This document shows, piece after piece, positions 36,128-47,080 of a stretch of DNA of 64,000 bases. Under the pieces are notes generated by a model. The model saw only the letters and a list, made by a program, of their open reading frames with translations, did not search any database and was not told the origin of the DNA. Numbering within the stretch: the stretch's first letter is position 1; each line of letters opens with the position of its first letter. The position numbers and the translations under genes were made by a program. The DNA comes from Cryptomeria japonica (Eukaryota; Streptophyta; Pinopsida; Cupressales; Cupressaceae): positions 540,968,335 through 541,032,334 of the forward strand of contig NC_081412.1 of the NCBI RefSeq assembly GCF_030272615.1. Reading direction: 5' to 3'.

Positions 36128-37299
36128 TTTTGGTGAACCTGACACCTTACACCCTTAATTCTGATTTTTGTTTTCAGATCTAAGTATATGCAATTTAAAT
36201 TCAAATTTTTAGTCACAAGTTTAATTTCTTTGCAATTTTAAAAAATTTAGAGGTTAAATTTACAAAAACCCTAATTTTTATATTCAAAAGTGAGCTTATC
36301 ATTTGTCTAAATTGGATTCATTGTTTTAGATCTAAGAAATTTTCATTTTGCAATTCAAGTTTTCATTTACACTTTCAATTTTCAAAAAAATTAAAAATTA
36401 AGTGGTTAAATCACAAAACCCTAATTTTTAATTTTAAAATTGACCTTGTGGATTGTGTAGATCTTGAATTAATTTTCAGATTTGGATCTTTGCTTCAATT
36501 TCAAAATTCATTTTTCCCTCCTTGCAACATTTAAATTTTCAAATTAAGCGGTTTATGCAACGAACCCTAATTTTTAAAATTAACTTAATCTTGTGCAATT
36601 TCAAAATTTCCTTTAAGCATTTAATTGGTTTAATTAAATCTAAAGCCTCTTGTCTTTCTTCTAAACATCGTAAAAGTTAGCCCTCAAGTGTCCCTTTTTT
36701 GTTGTCAGGTTTCAATTAGCCCCTTTATCAAACATCCTAAGTGTGTCCTATTTCGACCTTCAAGGCTTAATTTTACATATCTAGGCATCTCCAATTTCCA
36801 TATCCTTCTGGAATTCACGTTAAAACAATAAAATATTGCTTCCCCGAAAATTTGGAAAAAAGTTGGTCCGACTGTGTGTTTGGACCAAGTCGCTACCTAC
36901 TTGGTCCTGACTTTTTTTGCTTAAATTTTGGGAGCTTGTTTTGACTGTATTTTACTGCACAATTTCAGAGACTTGTGAAATTTTATTAATTTTAGGTCAC
37001 CCTAAGGTCGAAAACAAATCTGAATTTGAACATTTCCATTGTCAATTTGAATTTAAAAATTAAGTGGTTCACTACACATACCCTAATTTTAAAAATTAAA
37101 TTGGTATCTTAAATATTTCAACATTCTAAAATCTCAAAATTTTAATTAAGAGGTTAAATTTGGACAACCCTAATTTTAATTTTGATCTTCCCTTCTTTCA
37201 AACTTTTAAAATTAAGAGGTCATTTAAGCAAAGCCCTAGTTTTAAATTTCAAATTCTACGAAAATTACTTTATTCTTTCCAATTTATTTTCCCTAGTGC
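36128..37299 (+). other. Primer region and 5' leader of Gypsy D
   Basis: Directly after the LTR end comes TTTTGGTGAACCTGACACC, a likely tRNA primer site beginning with TGG, although I could not name the tRNA. The rest is an AT-rich leader with repeated short phrases of the type AATTAAGTGGTT then CAAACCCTAATTTT (about 36245, 36400, 36545, 37060, 37150, 37205), a diverged tandem pattern. No gene is seen before 37300. Confidence 0.6.
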
Positions 37300-39173
37300 A
37301 TGAGTTTTACTACTATTAGTCATACCTATAGTATCCCTGTTAGGAGAAGTTGTAGAATTAAGGCTGCCCAAGGTTTAATTACCAAGGAAATGGAGCCTAA
37401 TTTGACTAGCTTTTTCAATAAGGATATTGCTGCCTCTTCCCATCCTTCAAATATTCCTGTTTATCCTCTTGATAATTCTCACAATGAGGAAGAATCACTA
37501 ACTAGAGTATCGGTTGACCAATTGTTGAAGATGGACAACCAATTTGACAATCTTCAACAATGGATGAGTCAAGAATACCCAAAAGTAATGCTCGCCCATT
37601 GATTGAAGGATTCAAAAGAATGATTCAAAGTGATAAACATGGTGTTGATATCATGTGTGGTATTTCTCATATTGTTTATTCTAATATAATGCCTATGAAG
37701 AGTTCTGCTGAAAACCTAGGTTATACACAACCTCCTAATCAAGTAAATCATTATATTGCTTTAACAACTGCTATGAATAGTGTTCCTACCTTCACATTAA
37801 ACATCATGGCTACTTCTACACAAAATGTCATACCTACAAATGTTAGTCATGGGGGAAATACCTCTTCTTTCATTCCTCCTACCATTAGTGTTCCCCTTGT
37901 TACCCAATCACATTCACCACCTATAAATGTTATTCAAGGGGGAAAATCCTTTAATCATAATTCCTTTATTTCTCCCATGAGTCTTCCATGTGCTACCCAA
38001 TCTTCTCCATTACCCACTTATCATGGTGTTCAACCTACTTATTCTCAACCTCTCCCTTCATTCAACAATGCTACCCCTCCCTGTCAATCAAACATGTCTA
38101 ATTTCAATCCTTCTACCAAAGCTACAATCAATAGCCTTTCCTAAATATTATCTTCCTTACAACAACAAATAACTTCTATGAATCAAGCCAAGTATAATGT
38201 GGCCACATTTGATGTAGTGAGCCCATTATCCAATGACATTATTAGAGTCGTTCATCCTAAACATGTAGAAGTCCCTCAATTGAAACTTTATAATGGAAAA
38301 GGTGGTCCTTTAACTCATATTAAAACATTCCAAACTTTGAGTAGTGACTTTTCTCATGATCAAAGGTTGTTAGCAAAATTGTTTACTAGAACATTAAGGG
38401 ATAGAGATTTGCAATGGTATCATTCTTTGCCTCCTTATTCTATTACTTCTTTTCAATAACTGGCTAATGCTTTTATTCAACAATTTCACAATAACATTGG
38501 TCCTAAAGTTACTTTGACTAATTTAATACATTGTAAGCAAGGTGTTAAATAAAAAGTGACTGATTTTATTGGTAGATATAAGCATTTGTATTCTCGGATT
38601 TATTTTCCTGTTCCTGATCAAGACATTCAAAATATTTTCATTGCTAATTTATGAAAAGACATTAGGGACAAACTTATTTTAACTGAGTTTACTTCCTTTC
38701 CGTAGTTGTGTGCATTACTTCATAATTATCAACTGACTATGAGTCAATTGGAACACTCATCTCCTTCCATGGATTTGAGTGATAAGGGTGATGGTGCTCA
38801 ACAACCATTTGTAAAGTTCAAACCCAAAAAAGGATTCATCAAATTCAATGACAACAACAACAATCAAGTCATAGGTGCTACAGGTGTGCCTCCGTTGTCT
38901 AAATTCTTTAAAAGAGAAAAATAGTTTACTCCTTTGAATGAACCTTTGCATAGCATTATGTCTCAGTTAATAAAAAGGAATATGTTAAAACTTCCCCAAA
39001 TCAAACCAATCGATCCTTCTAAAACAACTTCCCCTTACTTTGATGCTAATTTTTTTTGTCAATATCATCGTCAGCCTGGTCATGATACTGAGAAGGGTTT
39101 TTCATTGAGAATTAAGATTCAAGAATTGATTGATAACAATACTATATCTATGGCAGGTATGAATGATAAATGA
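37300..39173 (+). pseudogene. Gypsy D gag
   Basis: Coding pieces in successive frames run 37300-37602, 37560-38144, 38178-38459 and 38706-39173. The piece at 38178 holds the capsid-like phrase LYNGKGGPLTHIKTFQTL and LQWYHSLPPYSITSF, typical of plant Gypsy gag (retrotransposon gag family). Near 39060 the text CQYHRQPGHDTEKGFSLR is a decayed zinc finger of the kind that ends such gags. Stops at about 38457, 38550, 38654, 38703 and 38922 break the frame. Confidence 0.75.
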
Positions 39174-39245
39174 AATAAATCCGTAGCTCCTCTTAATCAT
39201 AACCTTCAAATTTTCACCCATCCTTTACCAACCCATTCCACTGAT

Positions 39246-40890
39246 GTGATTGAGACTGAACATCTTGCTTTCTCTCCCAATGACGTGACCATTGAATCTA
39301 ATAACATGGTGAACCTTGTAGATAAAAAAGAACATCCTAAGGATTTGTGCATAACATTTGATCCTAATGAGACCATTAAGGCACCTGATGGCTCATTATA
39401 CATAAGTGCAAAAATCAAAGGTATACCCGCTAGAGGAGTCCTTATTGATCCTTCTTGCATGGTTAATGTGATAACTGAAGAATTTATTTATACTTTGCAA
39501 TTGCATCAAGTGATATATGATGATACTGATGTGATAGTTAATGTTTTTGATGGCTTCTCTTGTCTTGTTATTGGTTCTATAACACTTCTTATCAATGTTA
39601 GCACTAAATTCTTATATGTTAAATTTGTTATCATTCGTACAACTGACCAATTTTGTGTGAAGTTGGGACATCCTTGGCTCTCTTCCATGAAAGTGATCGC
39701 TTCTACTATCCACAAGTGTTTGAAATGTCCTCATAATGGTGACATCATAATTGCTAATCATTGCATATTTCAACATACACTGAGGCATGGAGGAGTTTGT
39801 CTTGATTATTTTTGGTTCGAACAATTCAAGCCTCTTGAACCTAGAAGGGATGCTCTCTTTAAATCATATCAAAACTAGAAAAATGAAATGATTTTATCCT
39901 TGAGTAAACCTATAAATCCAACACTTAGCATTCCTCTTGATGATCATATACCCCTTCTTGAGGATAATATTATTCTTCCTCCTAAGGAAATAAATAATCT
40001 TCTTCCCAAGGAGGCACCTATTCCTTCTCCTAAAGAGAAGAGCATCCTTTCACCCAAGAAAAGAGATATTCCTCTTCCTAACAAAAAACCTATTCCTTCT
40101 CCTATGGATGAGTCTCCTCTTCCTCCCAATGGTAGAAAAAATCTTTCTCCTAAAAAAAAAACTATCCCTCCTAAGGTTAGACCTATTCCTCTTCCTCATG
40201 ATGGACCTGGTCTCCTTCCTACACCTCCCATTTCTCCTTTATATGGTGCGGTCCCTCCTCCTTCATCTTATAGAGAGAAATGACCGGCCTATCCCATTGT
40301 TCAACCTAAAAAAACCTCAACCCATTCATCTTTCCTTAAAAGAAGAGATGAAGCCTATACCTAACGAACCTAACCCTCGCCAACCTTTGACCAAGACTAG
40401 AACAAACCTTTGTGCAAGAGAAGGTCAATGGAGACGTCATGCTAGAGCTCATGAAGTTGCTTCCCAAACCATTTCCTCCCAAAAAACCAACTGTTGACAT
40501 GATTCCATTTTCTCCCAAACATGATGCTCAACCTAATTCTCCAAGACACAAAATGCTTAAGACAAATGATGGTTCAAGTTCTATTCCTATTAGAACTCCT
40601 AGTCTTATTAATCTTGATGAAGAAATAGGTTAAAATGTTGATCCTAATATTTCTAATGACGAATATAAATATGTTGACATTGAGAATGACTTATCTACAA
40701 AATTTTCAAAAGCATTAATCCTAGCTCCTAGTAACAAACAAAGTGACTTATCATTAGAGCATGGTCCTTTTTTGGAACTTGTGATAGCTCCATCTATTGT
40801 GCTCGATGTGGCTCCTCTTGCATGTTGTCCAATTTCTCGAAATAATGATCAGCAAGATCGGGGGGAGGACAATGTGCTTGATTAACTTCA
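39246..40890 (+). pseudogene. Gypsy D retropepsin and proline-rich C-terminal extension, no RT or integrase
   Basis: 39246-39878 (210 codons) is an aspartic protease domain with VLIDPSCMVNVI, where an active retropepsin normally has Asp-Thr/Ser-Gly, and with LGHPWLSSMKVIASTIH, the conserved second half. 39888-40283 encodes a proline-rich repeat of the form LPxKExPIPSPKE, about ten units. A frame from 40412 to 40633 and, after one stop, to about 40885 continues the chain with PFLELVIAPSIVLDVAP. No polymerase motif follows. The Asp-Pro-Ser active site suggests the protease is not standard or not active. Confidence 0.75.
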
Positions 40891-40900
40891 TTAGCACTGT

Positions 40901-40901
<1 letters not shown>

Positions 40902-40946
<45 letters not shown>
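40902..40946 (+). repeat. CT microsatellite
   Basis: An uninterrupted run of about 22 TC dinucleotides. It follows a purine-rich stretch, GGGGGGAGGACAATG (40860), that resembles a polypurine tract. Confidence 0.95.
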
Positions 40947-40950
<4 letters not shown>

Positions 40951-41481
40951 CTTGCTTGTTTGTGACATTCTTCTATTTGTTTTCCCTATTCTTCTATTTG
41001 TTGTCCCTAGTGTTGTCTACTTGAGGATGATGCAAAGCATTGAGATCTCTTTTGGTCTCTCCCATGTTGACTCAAAAGACACATGTGATCCCTTCTTCCA
41101 TGGTGGTTTCCTCTCTTTAGGGGATGAGGAAGATTCTATGCAATTGCTCCCAGTAAGGCGTACACAATCGCTTTAATGTGGGGGCATACACTCTTCTCAT
41201 GATTCTCTCTTTTGATACTTAAAGTTAGTTAGCGAACTTTATCTTTTCTTTGTAATGTTTGTTGTTTCTTTTCACAACTCATAGTAAGAGAATGTTACTA
41301 GTTGTAGTCATGGTTCTCTCTCTCTCATGATCTTCCCTTTTACCTTATCATTGAAGCTATAAGATCCTAAAGTCCATTGAGGGCTTAGTGAATCTGGCCT
41401 CCTTGATGTGGTGAAAGTATTTCAATCTAAATTCCTTGTACTTTACTGACAATATTTGCACAATCTCATACTCCCACTAAA
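40947..41481 (+). other. 3' non-coding part of Gypsy D before the 3' LTR
   Basis: No gene is seen. A purine run, AATGTGGGGGCATACAC (41176), may act as polypurine tract, although it lies about 300 bases before the LTR; the bases directly before the LTR are not purine-rich. Confidence 0.5.
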
Positions 41482-42692
41482 TGTAACGTCCTAAAATTTT
41501 ACCCCCCACAAATTTTGACTACATTTGGGTCTTTGCCTTAGTATTTGTACCCCTTGTCCTAATAGGAGACCTAAATATGTTGATGCACATCAAAAACTCA
41601 CTGCAAATAAGCCTTGTGCTATGCCCACACCTTAATCCTGCCCAAAATAGGGTAGGACTAGGGTGTGGTGCCTTGGTCCTCATTGGGACCGGGGCATGGC
41701 ACCCTGGGATCCCTTATTTGTGGCCTCCCTTGATCCTCTCCTGTTGGACCTAATTCAAATTTGAAGTGGGAATCCCCTCCTATGTTGGCTCAAGTTAGAA
41801 AATTAGTCAATTAAACCTACTGGAAAGTATATAAGAGGGATTTCCCCTCTCATTTGACATGACAAGATATCCATCCATAACACACAAGAGGTCATGAAGC
41901 ATTCAAGAGATCAAACATTCAAGCATTCAAGAGCAATTTAGAATTTTCAGTCTTCCTTTAAGCTTTGGAGCAACAATAGAGATAAGATTTCAAGCATTGA
42001 AGAGGAGATCAATATTCTATTTCATGAAACCCTAATTCCATGTGGAGGCAAGAAAAAATTTACAATGAGGTATAAGCATCTCAATTTCATTCAATTCAAC
42101 ATCCCCTCAAAGAGGAGGATTTCTACTTTTAGTCTTTTCATTTATATTATTTCAACCACTTGGTTAATTCCAAAAGTAGGGTTTGATCTGAAGACAAACC
42201 CCTATTCCCAACACATTTCCCTTTATTTCTGTGTGCAATAAACATGTATGCATCTATACTTCTAGAATTAAGCTTTATTCAGAGAGACAAAAAAACCCTT
42301 TTTGATGTGTGGAAAGTTCAAAGGACCGATAGGAGGGCGCCCTTGTCCAGACACATGGTCCCTGCAATATTTGCAAAGAATCTCTGAATCATCTCAAACT
42401 TCTCAGATCCAGGTGCACAGTTGAATCCCGAATCTGTAGCTCACCGTTTTATCATACTTTTTTAGCACTTTGTATTAGTTCAATCAATAAATTTATAAAA
42501 GAGGGTCAATTTCGTTATAATCCATTCTATTCTACTTAGTATTCAATCCATGCATTAGTTAAGATTGGATCTAGTAGATTCATCCCCCTCTTTTGAATGT
42601 AAAGTTCCACTCAAGTGAAAATTGAACCCTAGTGAATTCCGTCTTCTTCCAATTGGTGAATTGACTAAGGTTCCCAAATTTTCCACTTTACA
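41482..42692 (+). repeat. 3' LTR of Gypsy D
   Basis: 1,211 bases, an unbroken copy of the split 5' LTR. It starts TGTAACGTCCTA and ends TTTTCCACTTTACA. At about 41620 it still shows the target GTGCT that Copia A used in the other LTR. Confidence 0.9.
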
Positions 42693-42697
42693 AAATG
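42693..42697 (+). repeat. Right target-site duplication of Gypsy D
   Basis: AAATG, identical to 26618-26622. Confidence 0.9.
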
Positions 42698-43162
42698 TTT
42701 GAAGCCTTGAGGACTTAAATGAATATGTTAATTATACTCCTACATTCAACAACCTTATGTCCAATTTTAATGCAAGATTTTTAGAAAATATCATTAAAAG
42801 ATTGAGAGTACGCAGCTTAAGAAATTTGATTTTTGACTAACTTTTTATAATATTTTATTTTGCTGTGGACTTGAGTAAAGTTGTTCTTATCTCCTTTTGT
42901 CTTCTTGGATTCATCATGAAACTTTTCTTTAACTTTGTCATTCATGTCATTAGCCTTAGAGATTTCTCCATTTAAAAACTAAGGCTACCCTTGTTCTTCT
43001 ATGGTTTTTGATAATTGAGCATCTCATCAAGTAAGTCACTACCCCTTTGAGTTTAAAACCTTTATCTATCAGTTCTTTTGCATCCCTCAATTCTTTTTTC
43101 AGAGAAACAACCTCTTCAATTTTGGTACATTCAACAATTTTATCATGAAGTTTGGTCTCCAA
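42698..43162 (-). pseudogene. gag-like fragment, 5' part of the gene split by Gypsy D
   Basis: The minus strand at 43162 gives METKLHDKIVECTKIEEVVS, a Lys/Glu-rich helical stretch. After a frameshift, text such as GEISKANDMNDKVKEKFHDE follows. At about 42775-42740 a zinc knuckle CIKIGHKVVECRS appears. Across the Gypsy D insertion the chain continues with three more knuckles at 26605-26390, so one gag with at least four knuckles once existed here. The first Met is not proven to be the start. Confidence 0.65.
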
Positions 43163-43740
43163 ACAATCTGCAACTTTCTATCCTTCTTCAACCTTGTTGG
43201 TTAATAGATTTGTCTTTTACACATTTTAATTCTATAACTTATGCATGCCCATAAATGAAAGACACAACATGCCAATAGTTGGATAACTACTTAAACAATT
43301 AACCTCTATATACAGGAACAACTCCTCAAGAATGTCTTTCAATAAGATTAGGTTACAACAATTTCTATGCACACTTTTTACTAGAAAGAATTAAATGTAC
43401 TTAAGCATTCATATGTCAACACAAAATGAACGCCGCAAATAATTCTAAGCACAAATTTATTTTAAAAGCTCATAGACTTTCATTCCTCTAATCGACAAGA
43501 AAGACATTTCAAAAGTTTTTCTTTTTGCACACTCACATACATTGTATCAGAAAGATGCCAAATTCCACAATTGAATCAAATCTTCACAAAGATTAACACT
43601 TCAATTCATAAATACACAGATTTATAAGATGGAAAAAATGCTGCAATTTCATTCACAGATCAAATTGTCTTTCCTCCAGAATCATAGCACTGCAAAAATA
43701 TAAAGCTTATGTCCTATCTTAACAAAAAAATTTGGACCTT
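43163..43740. other. Old-layer sequence between gag fragment and Copia C
   Basis: AT-rich sequence without a convincing frame. By its place it should be the 5' leader or the gag start of the old element, but no LTR end could be identified. Confidence 0.4.
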
Positions 43741-43745
43741 TTATA

Positions 43746-45287
43746 TGATGAATCAATGATGAACAGTTAGTACCAAACCGGTACTGAGAGGGGGGGGGGG
43801 TGAATCAATACTGATAAAAAACACTTTCCTTGAACTGGTTTAACTAAGAACCCTACTCTTTGACTGGCAAGCAATAACATCAGTCTAAACTAGATTACTA
43901 CCAGTTAAGCACAGTGAAAGACATAAACTGGTAACTCAGCTTTTCACACAATCTAACATCTTATATCCACATCACCTATATGCATACACTAATAATACTT
44001 CAACTGAAATGTAAATACTTACTGGTTCAACATGATTTACCGCTTAATCAGAAAATAACAAAGCATCATATGAAAAGCATCACACATAACACACATATTT
44101 TTCATGTGGAAACCCAACTGGGAAAAACCACGGTTGGGATGAATACCCACAAGCTATTCTCTGAACCCTTTTGAAGTCCGCTCTGTTAGGAGCCTAGTCT
44201 GGTTAAAGACTTTACAATAGGCTCTGTTAGGAACTGATCCTGCTAGGGATCACCTGGTTAAGGGATGGCTAACATACCCGGTTAAAGGTTAAACCCGGTT
44301 AAAAGTTACCTTGTTAGAGGATTTTTAGAACTAAATGATTTTGAGTCACCCTATTAAAGGATTTACAGCAAGCCGGTTAAGGCTACCCTGTTAAGGGATT
44401 TTCCAATTGTTGAAGTGGTTAGAGGTCAACAAGTATTACAATGATTTGGTAACAACACTAAATGCCAATGCAGATCTACTTCAGTTCCTTCCTTCTGCAC
44501 TCACTCTGCAGGTATCTATTCTCATATCTGGTCTGGCAAGAATCATGTCTCTTTGCACTTAGATACCCACACAACATTTGCCAACAAACTCAACATGAAA
44601 AAAAACATCGACCTTATAGGAAACAAATAGGTCAATAGCATAAACCCTAAACCCTAAACATTTAGGTTGAGCAATTCAGTCGGTTCAATCCTGACCATTG
44701 AACACTTTTCTTTGAATACAACGGTCTTGAACAGATCTCAATATGTTCTCCATCATTCGCTCTTCACTGCATCTTGGAGGTTGATAACCCATCATGCATT
44801 CTCCACCTTTTACAGAAACTTCGCACATTCCCGAGGTAGATAAGATCAATCTCCTTCATGCAAGATCCTTCACATGCATAGAGCTGACGTGGCAACTCAA
44901 TCTGTTCTTCATTACAATGCTAGCACATCACACAATGTCATCAGTTGAATCACATAGGCATAGAACACTTCAACTGGAAACCCTGAGGCTAAGACTACCA
45001 ACCAGTAGTCATACCATATGAAACCTTGATAGAAAACATTCCATATACCAGTTCACATTCCAACATACCGTATCACTTGGACAAATATACTGCTTCACTT
45101 TTTCACATATACTGGTTCACATTTCAACATACCGGTTCACTTGGACAAACATACCGCTTCACTTTTTCACATATACCGGTTCTCTTGCAAGTGCTTACTT
45201 CAATATACCGGTTCACTCTTCATCATATTGACATGAATGACAACATACAATATCATCATGTCAACATACTCTGCACATGTGCCAACA
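43746..45287 (-). repeat. 3' LTR of Copia C
   Basis: 1,542 bases. It contains a G-run (43792-43800), the conserved core TGGGAAAAACCACGGTTGGG (44129-44148), multiple TTAAGGGATT-type phrases, and a tandem repeat of about 63 bases at 45045-45180 built from ATACCGGTTCAC and CTTCACTTTTTCACATAT. Confidence 0.92.
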
Positions 45288-45300
45288 ATCTCCCCCTTTG
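45288..45300 (-). other. Polypurine tract of Copia C
   Basis: CAAAGGGGGAGAT in element orientation abuts TGTTGGCAC of the 3' LTR. Confidence 0.88.
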
Positions 45301-45530
45301 GCATTGATGGCAATATACAAAGATATCTCTGAGCTTCACATCTTCTCACCCAATACTGCAGATATCTTCTCTACTTCACATCTTCTCCCCCTTTGACAAC
45401 AATGCCAAAGTGGAGGCATAAGCATCTATGTTCTACTATGCTGCTCCCTCTAAGGAGTAGCATCCTTCAACACACCAATCCTGAGAAAAATATATCAATG
45501 TAAGTCCCGACTGATGTGGAGCACACACCT

Positions 45531-47080
45531 TTAGTTTACGTCTTGAAGGGGCAACACCCCTAATTCACCTCTCAAATAGGTAAAGGTAGCCTTCGGTAGA
45601 GGCTTGGTGAATATGTCTGCTAACTGCTCCTTACTGGAAACATGTTCCAATACAACTTCTTTGTTCTGAACCTTTTCCCTTAGGAAATGATATTTAAGCT
45701 CAAAGTGCTTGGTTCTAGAATGTAAAACCGGATTCTTGGAGATGTTAATTGCACTTGTGTTGTCACAAAATATACTTACTGGTTTAGATACAAGAATTTT
45801 GAAGCCATTTAATACATGCTTCATCCAAAATGTCTGGGTGCAGTTCATAAATGCTGCAACATACTCCGCTTCTATTGTAGACTGAGAGACACAACTTTGT
45901 TTCTTACTCATCCATGAGACTAGTCTTCCACCAAGAAAGAATGCACCACCAGTTGTGCTCTTCCGATCATCCACATTACTAGCCCAGTCGGTATCTGTAA
46001 ACACTTTCAGGTTGAAATCATTATTGTATGGATACCATAATCCATAGTCAATAGTTCCCTTCAGATATCTCAAAATCCACTTGACTGCTACCAAGTGGGA
46101 TTCTCTTGGGATTTTCTGGAACCGTGCAGCAATGCCCACTACATGTGCAATGTTTGGCTTGCTATGTACTACATAGTGCAATTTACCAATCATTGATCGG
46201 TATTCTTTCTCATTTACCAACCCCGAGTCATCCTCTTTGGATAATTTATAACCGGTCACCATCGGTGTACCAACCGGTTTGTTGTCTTCCATGCCAAAGG
46301 TCTTCAACACCTCTTTGACATATTTGGACTGAGTGATAAAGATTCCATCTTTCATTTGTTGAATTTGTAGTCCAATGAAGAACTTAATCTCCCTTATAAG
46401 TGACATCTCAAGCTCCTTTTTCATCTCATCTCAAAATCATGACTCATTTTGTCATTTCCTCCAAAGATTATGTCATCAACAAATACCTCACATATCAGAA
46501 TCTGATCTCCTTCTAACTTCAGGTAGATATTATTATCCTCACTTTTTCTCTCAAATCCAATCTTCACAAGATGGGAGTGCAAGCGTTCATACCATGCTCT
46601 AGGTGCCTGCTTTAGTCCATACAAGGCCTTATGTAGCCTACAAACCATGTCACTGTCTTCTGATAGCACAAACCCATCTGGTTGCTCTATATACACCTCC
46701 TCTTCTATTATTCCATTCAAGAATGCAGACTTTACATCCATTTGATATACTTTGAATCCCTTGAATGCTGCATATGCAAGAAGCATACAAACTCCTTCCA
46801 ATCTGGCTACTAGAGCAAAGGTTTCTCCATAGTCTTCTCCTTCTTCTTGGGCATATCCTTTACAAACCAATCTGGCTTTGTTTCTAACCACCGAGCCATC
46901 TTCATTCAGCTTATTTCTAAAAATCCATTTGGTCCCAATGACATTTTTATGCTCCGGTTTGGGTACCAAAGACCATGTACCATTCTTTTCTATTTGGTAA
47001 AGTTCCTCTTCCATTGCCTTGATCCAGTCTTCATCTTTATGTGCCTCTCTAAATGTTTTAGGCTCATATTCAGAGATCAT
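45531..47080 (-). pseudogene. Copia C reverse transcriptase and RNase H
   Basis: Two long overlapping frames, 47080-46421 (219 codons) and 46424-45531 (297 codons), differ by one frameshift near 46425. The first has [60 protein letters not shown] and the polymerase active site [10 protein letters not shown]. The second continues with TQSKYVKEVLKTFGMEDNKP, IGKLHYVVHSKPNIAHVVGI, and RNase H with FTDTDWASNVDDRKSTTGGA, WMSKKQSCVSQSTIEAEYVA and LADIFTKPLPKATF. Apart from the frameshift this is the best-kept polymerase in the window. It would copy element RNA into DNA in cytoplasmic particles. Confidence 0.92.

Larger units (their letters stand above)
26623..42692 (+). mobile_element. Gypsy-like LTR retrotransposon D, gag-protease only, with nested Copia A
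   Basis: The LTRs are 26623-36127 (interrupted by Copia A) and 41482-42692. Both begin TGTAA then GTCCTA, and end CCACTTTACA. AAATG is duplicated on both sides. Without the insertion the element would be about 7.8 kb. The internal part holds gag and retropepsin text (37300-40890) but no reverse transcriptase, RNase H or integrase. After the protease come a proline-rich linker, a CT microsatellite and about 560 bases of non-coding sequence. It is probably a non-autonomous element. It lies in the zinc-knuckle gag of an older minus-strand element. Confidence 0.85.

Noticed and set aside
40860-40880. GGGGGGAGGACAATG as polypurine tract defining an LTR start at about 40875
   Set aside because: The sequence after it has no partner near 26623; LTR comparison and the AAATG duplication put the 3' LTR start at 41482.
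44641-44660. Telomere-like CCCTAAA repeats (also at 50406)
   Set aside because: Only two units in each LTR of Copia C, so chance or LTR sequence and not an interstitial telomere.
43980-45307. Short open frames within LTR C (and 49742-51080)
   Set aside because: They lie in LTR sequence, recur in both LTR copies and have no protein features.
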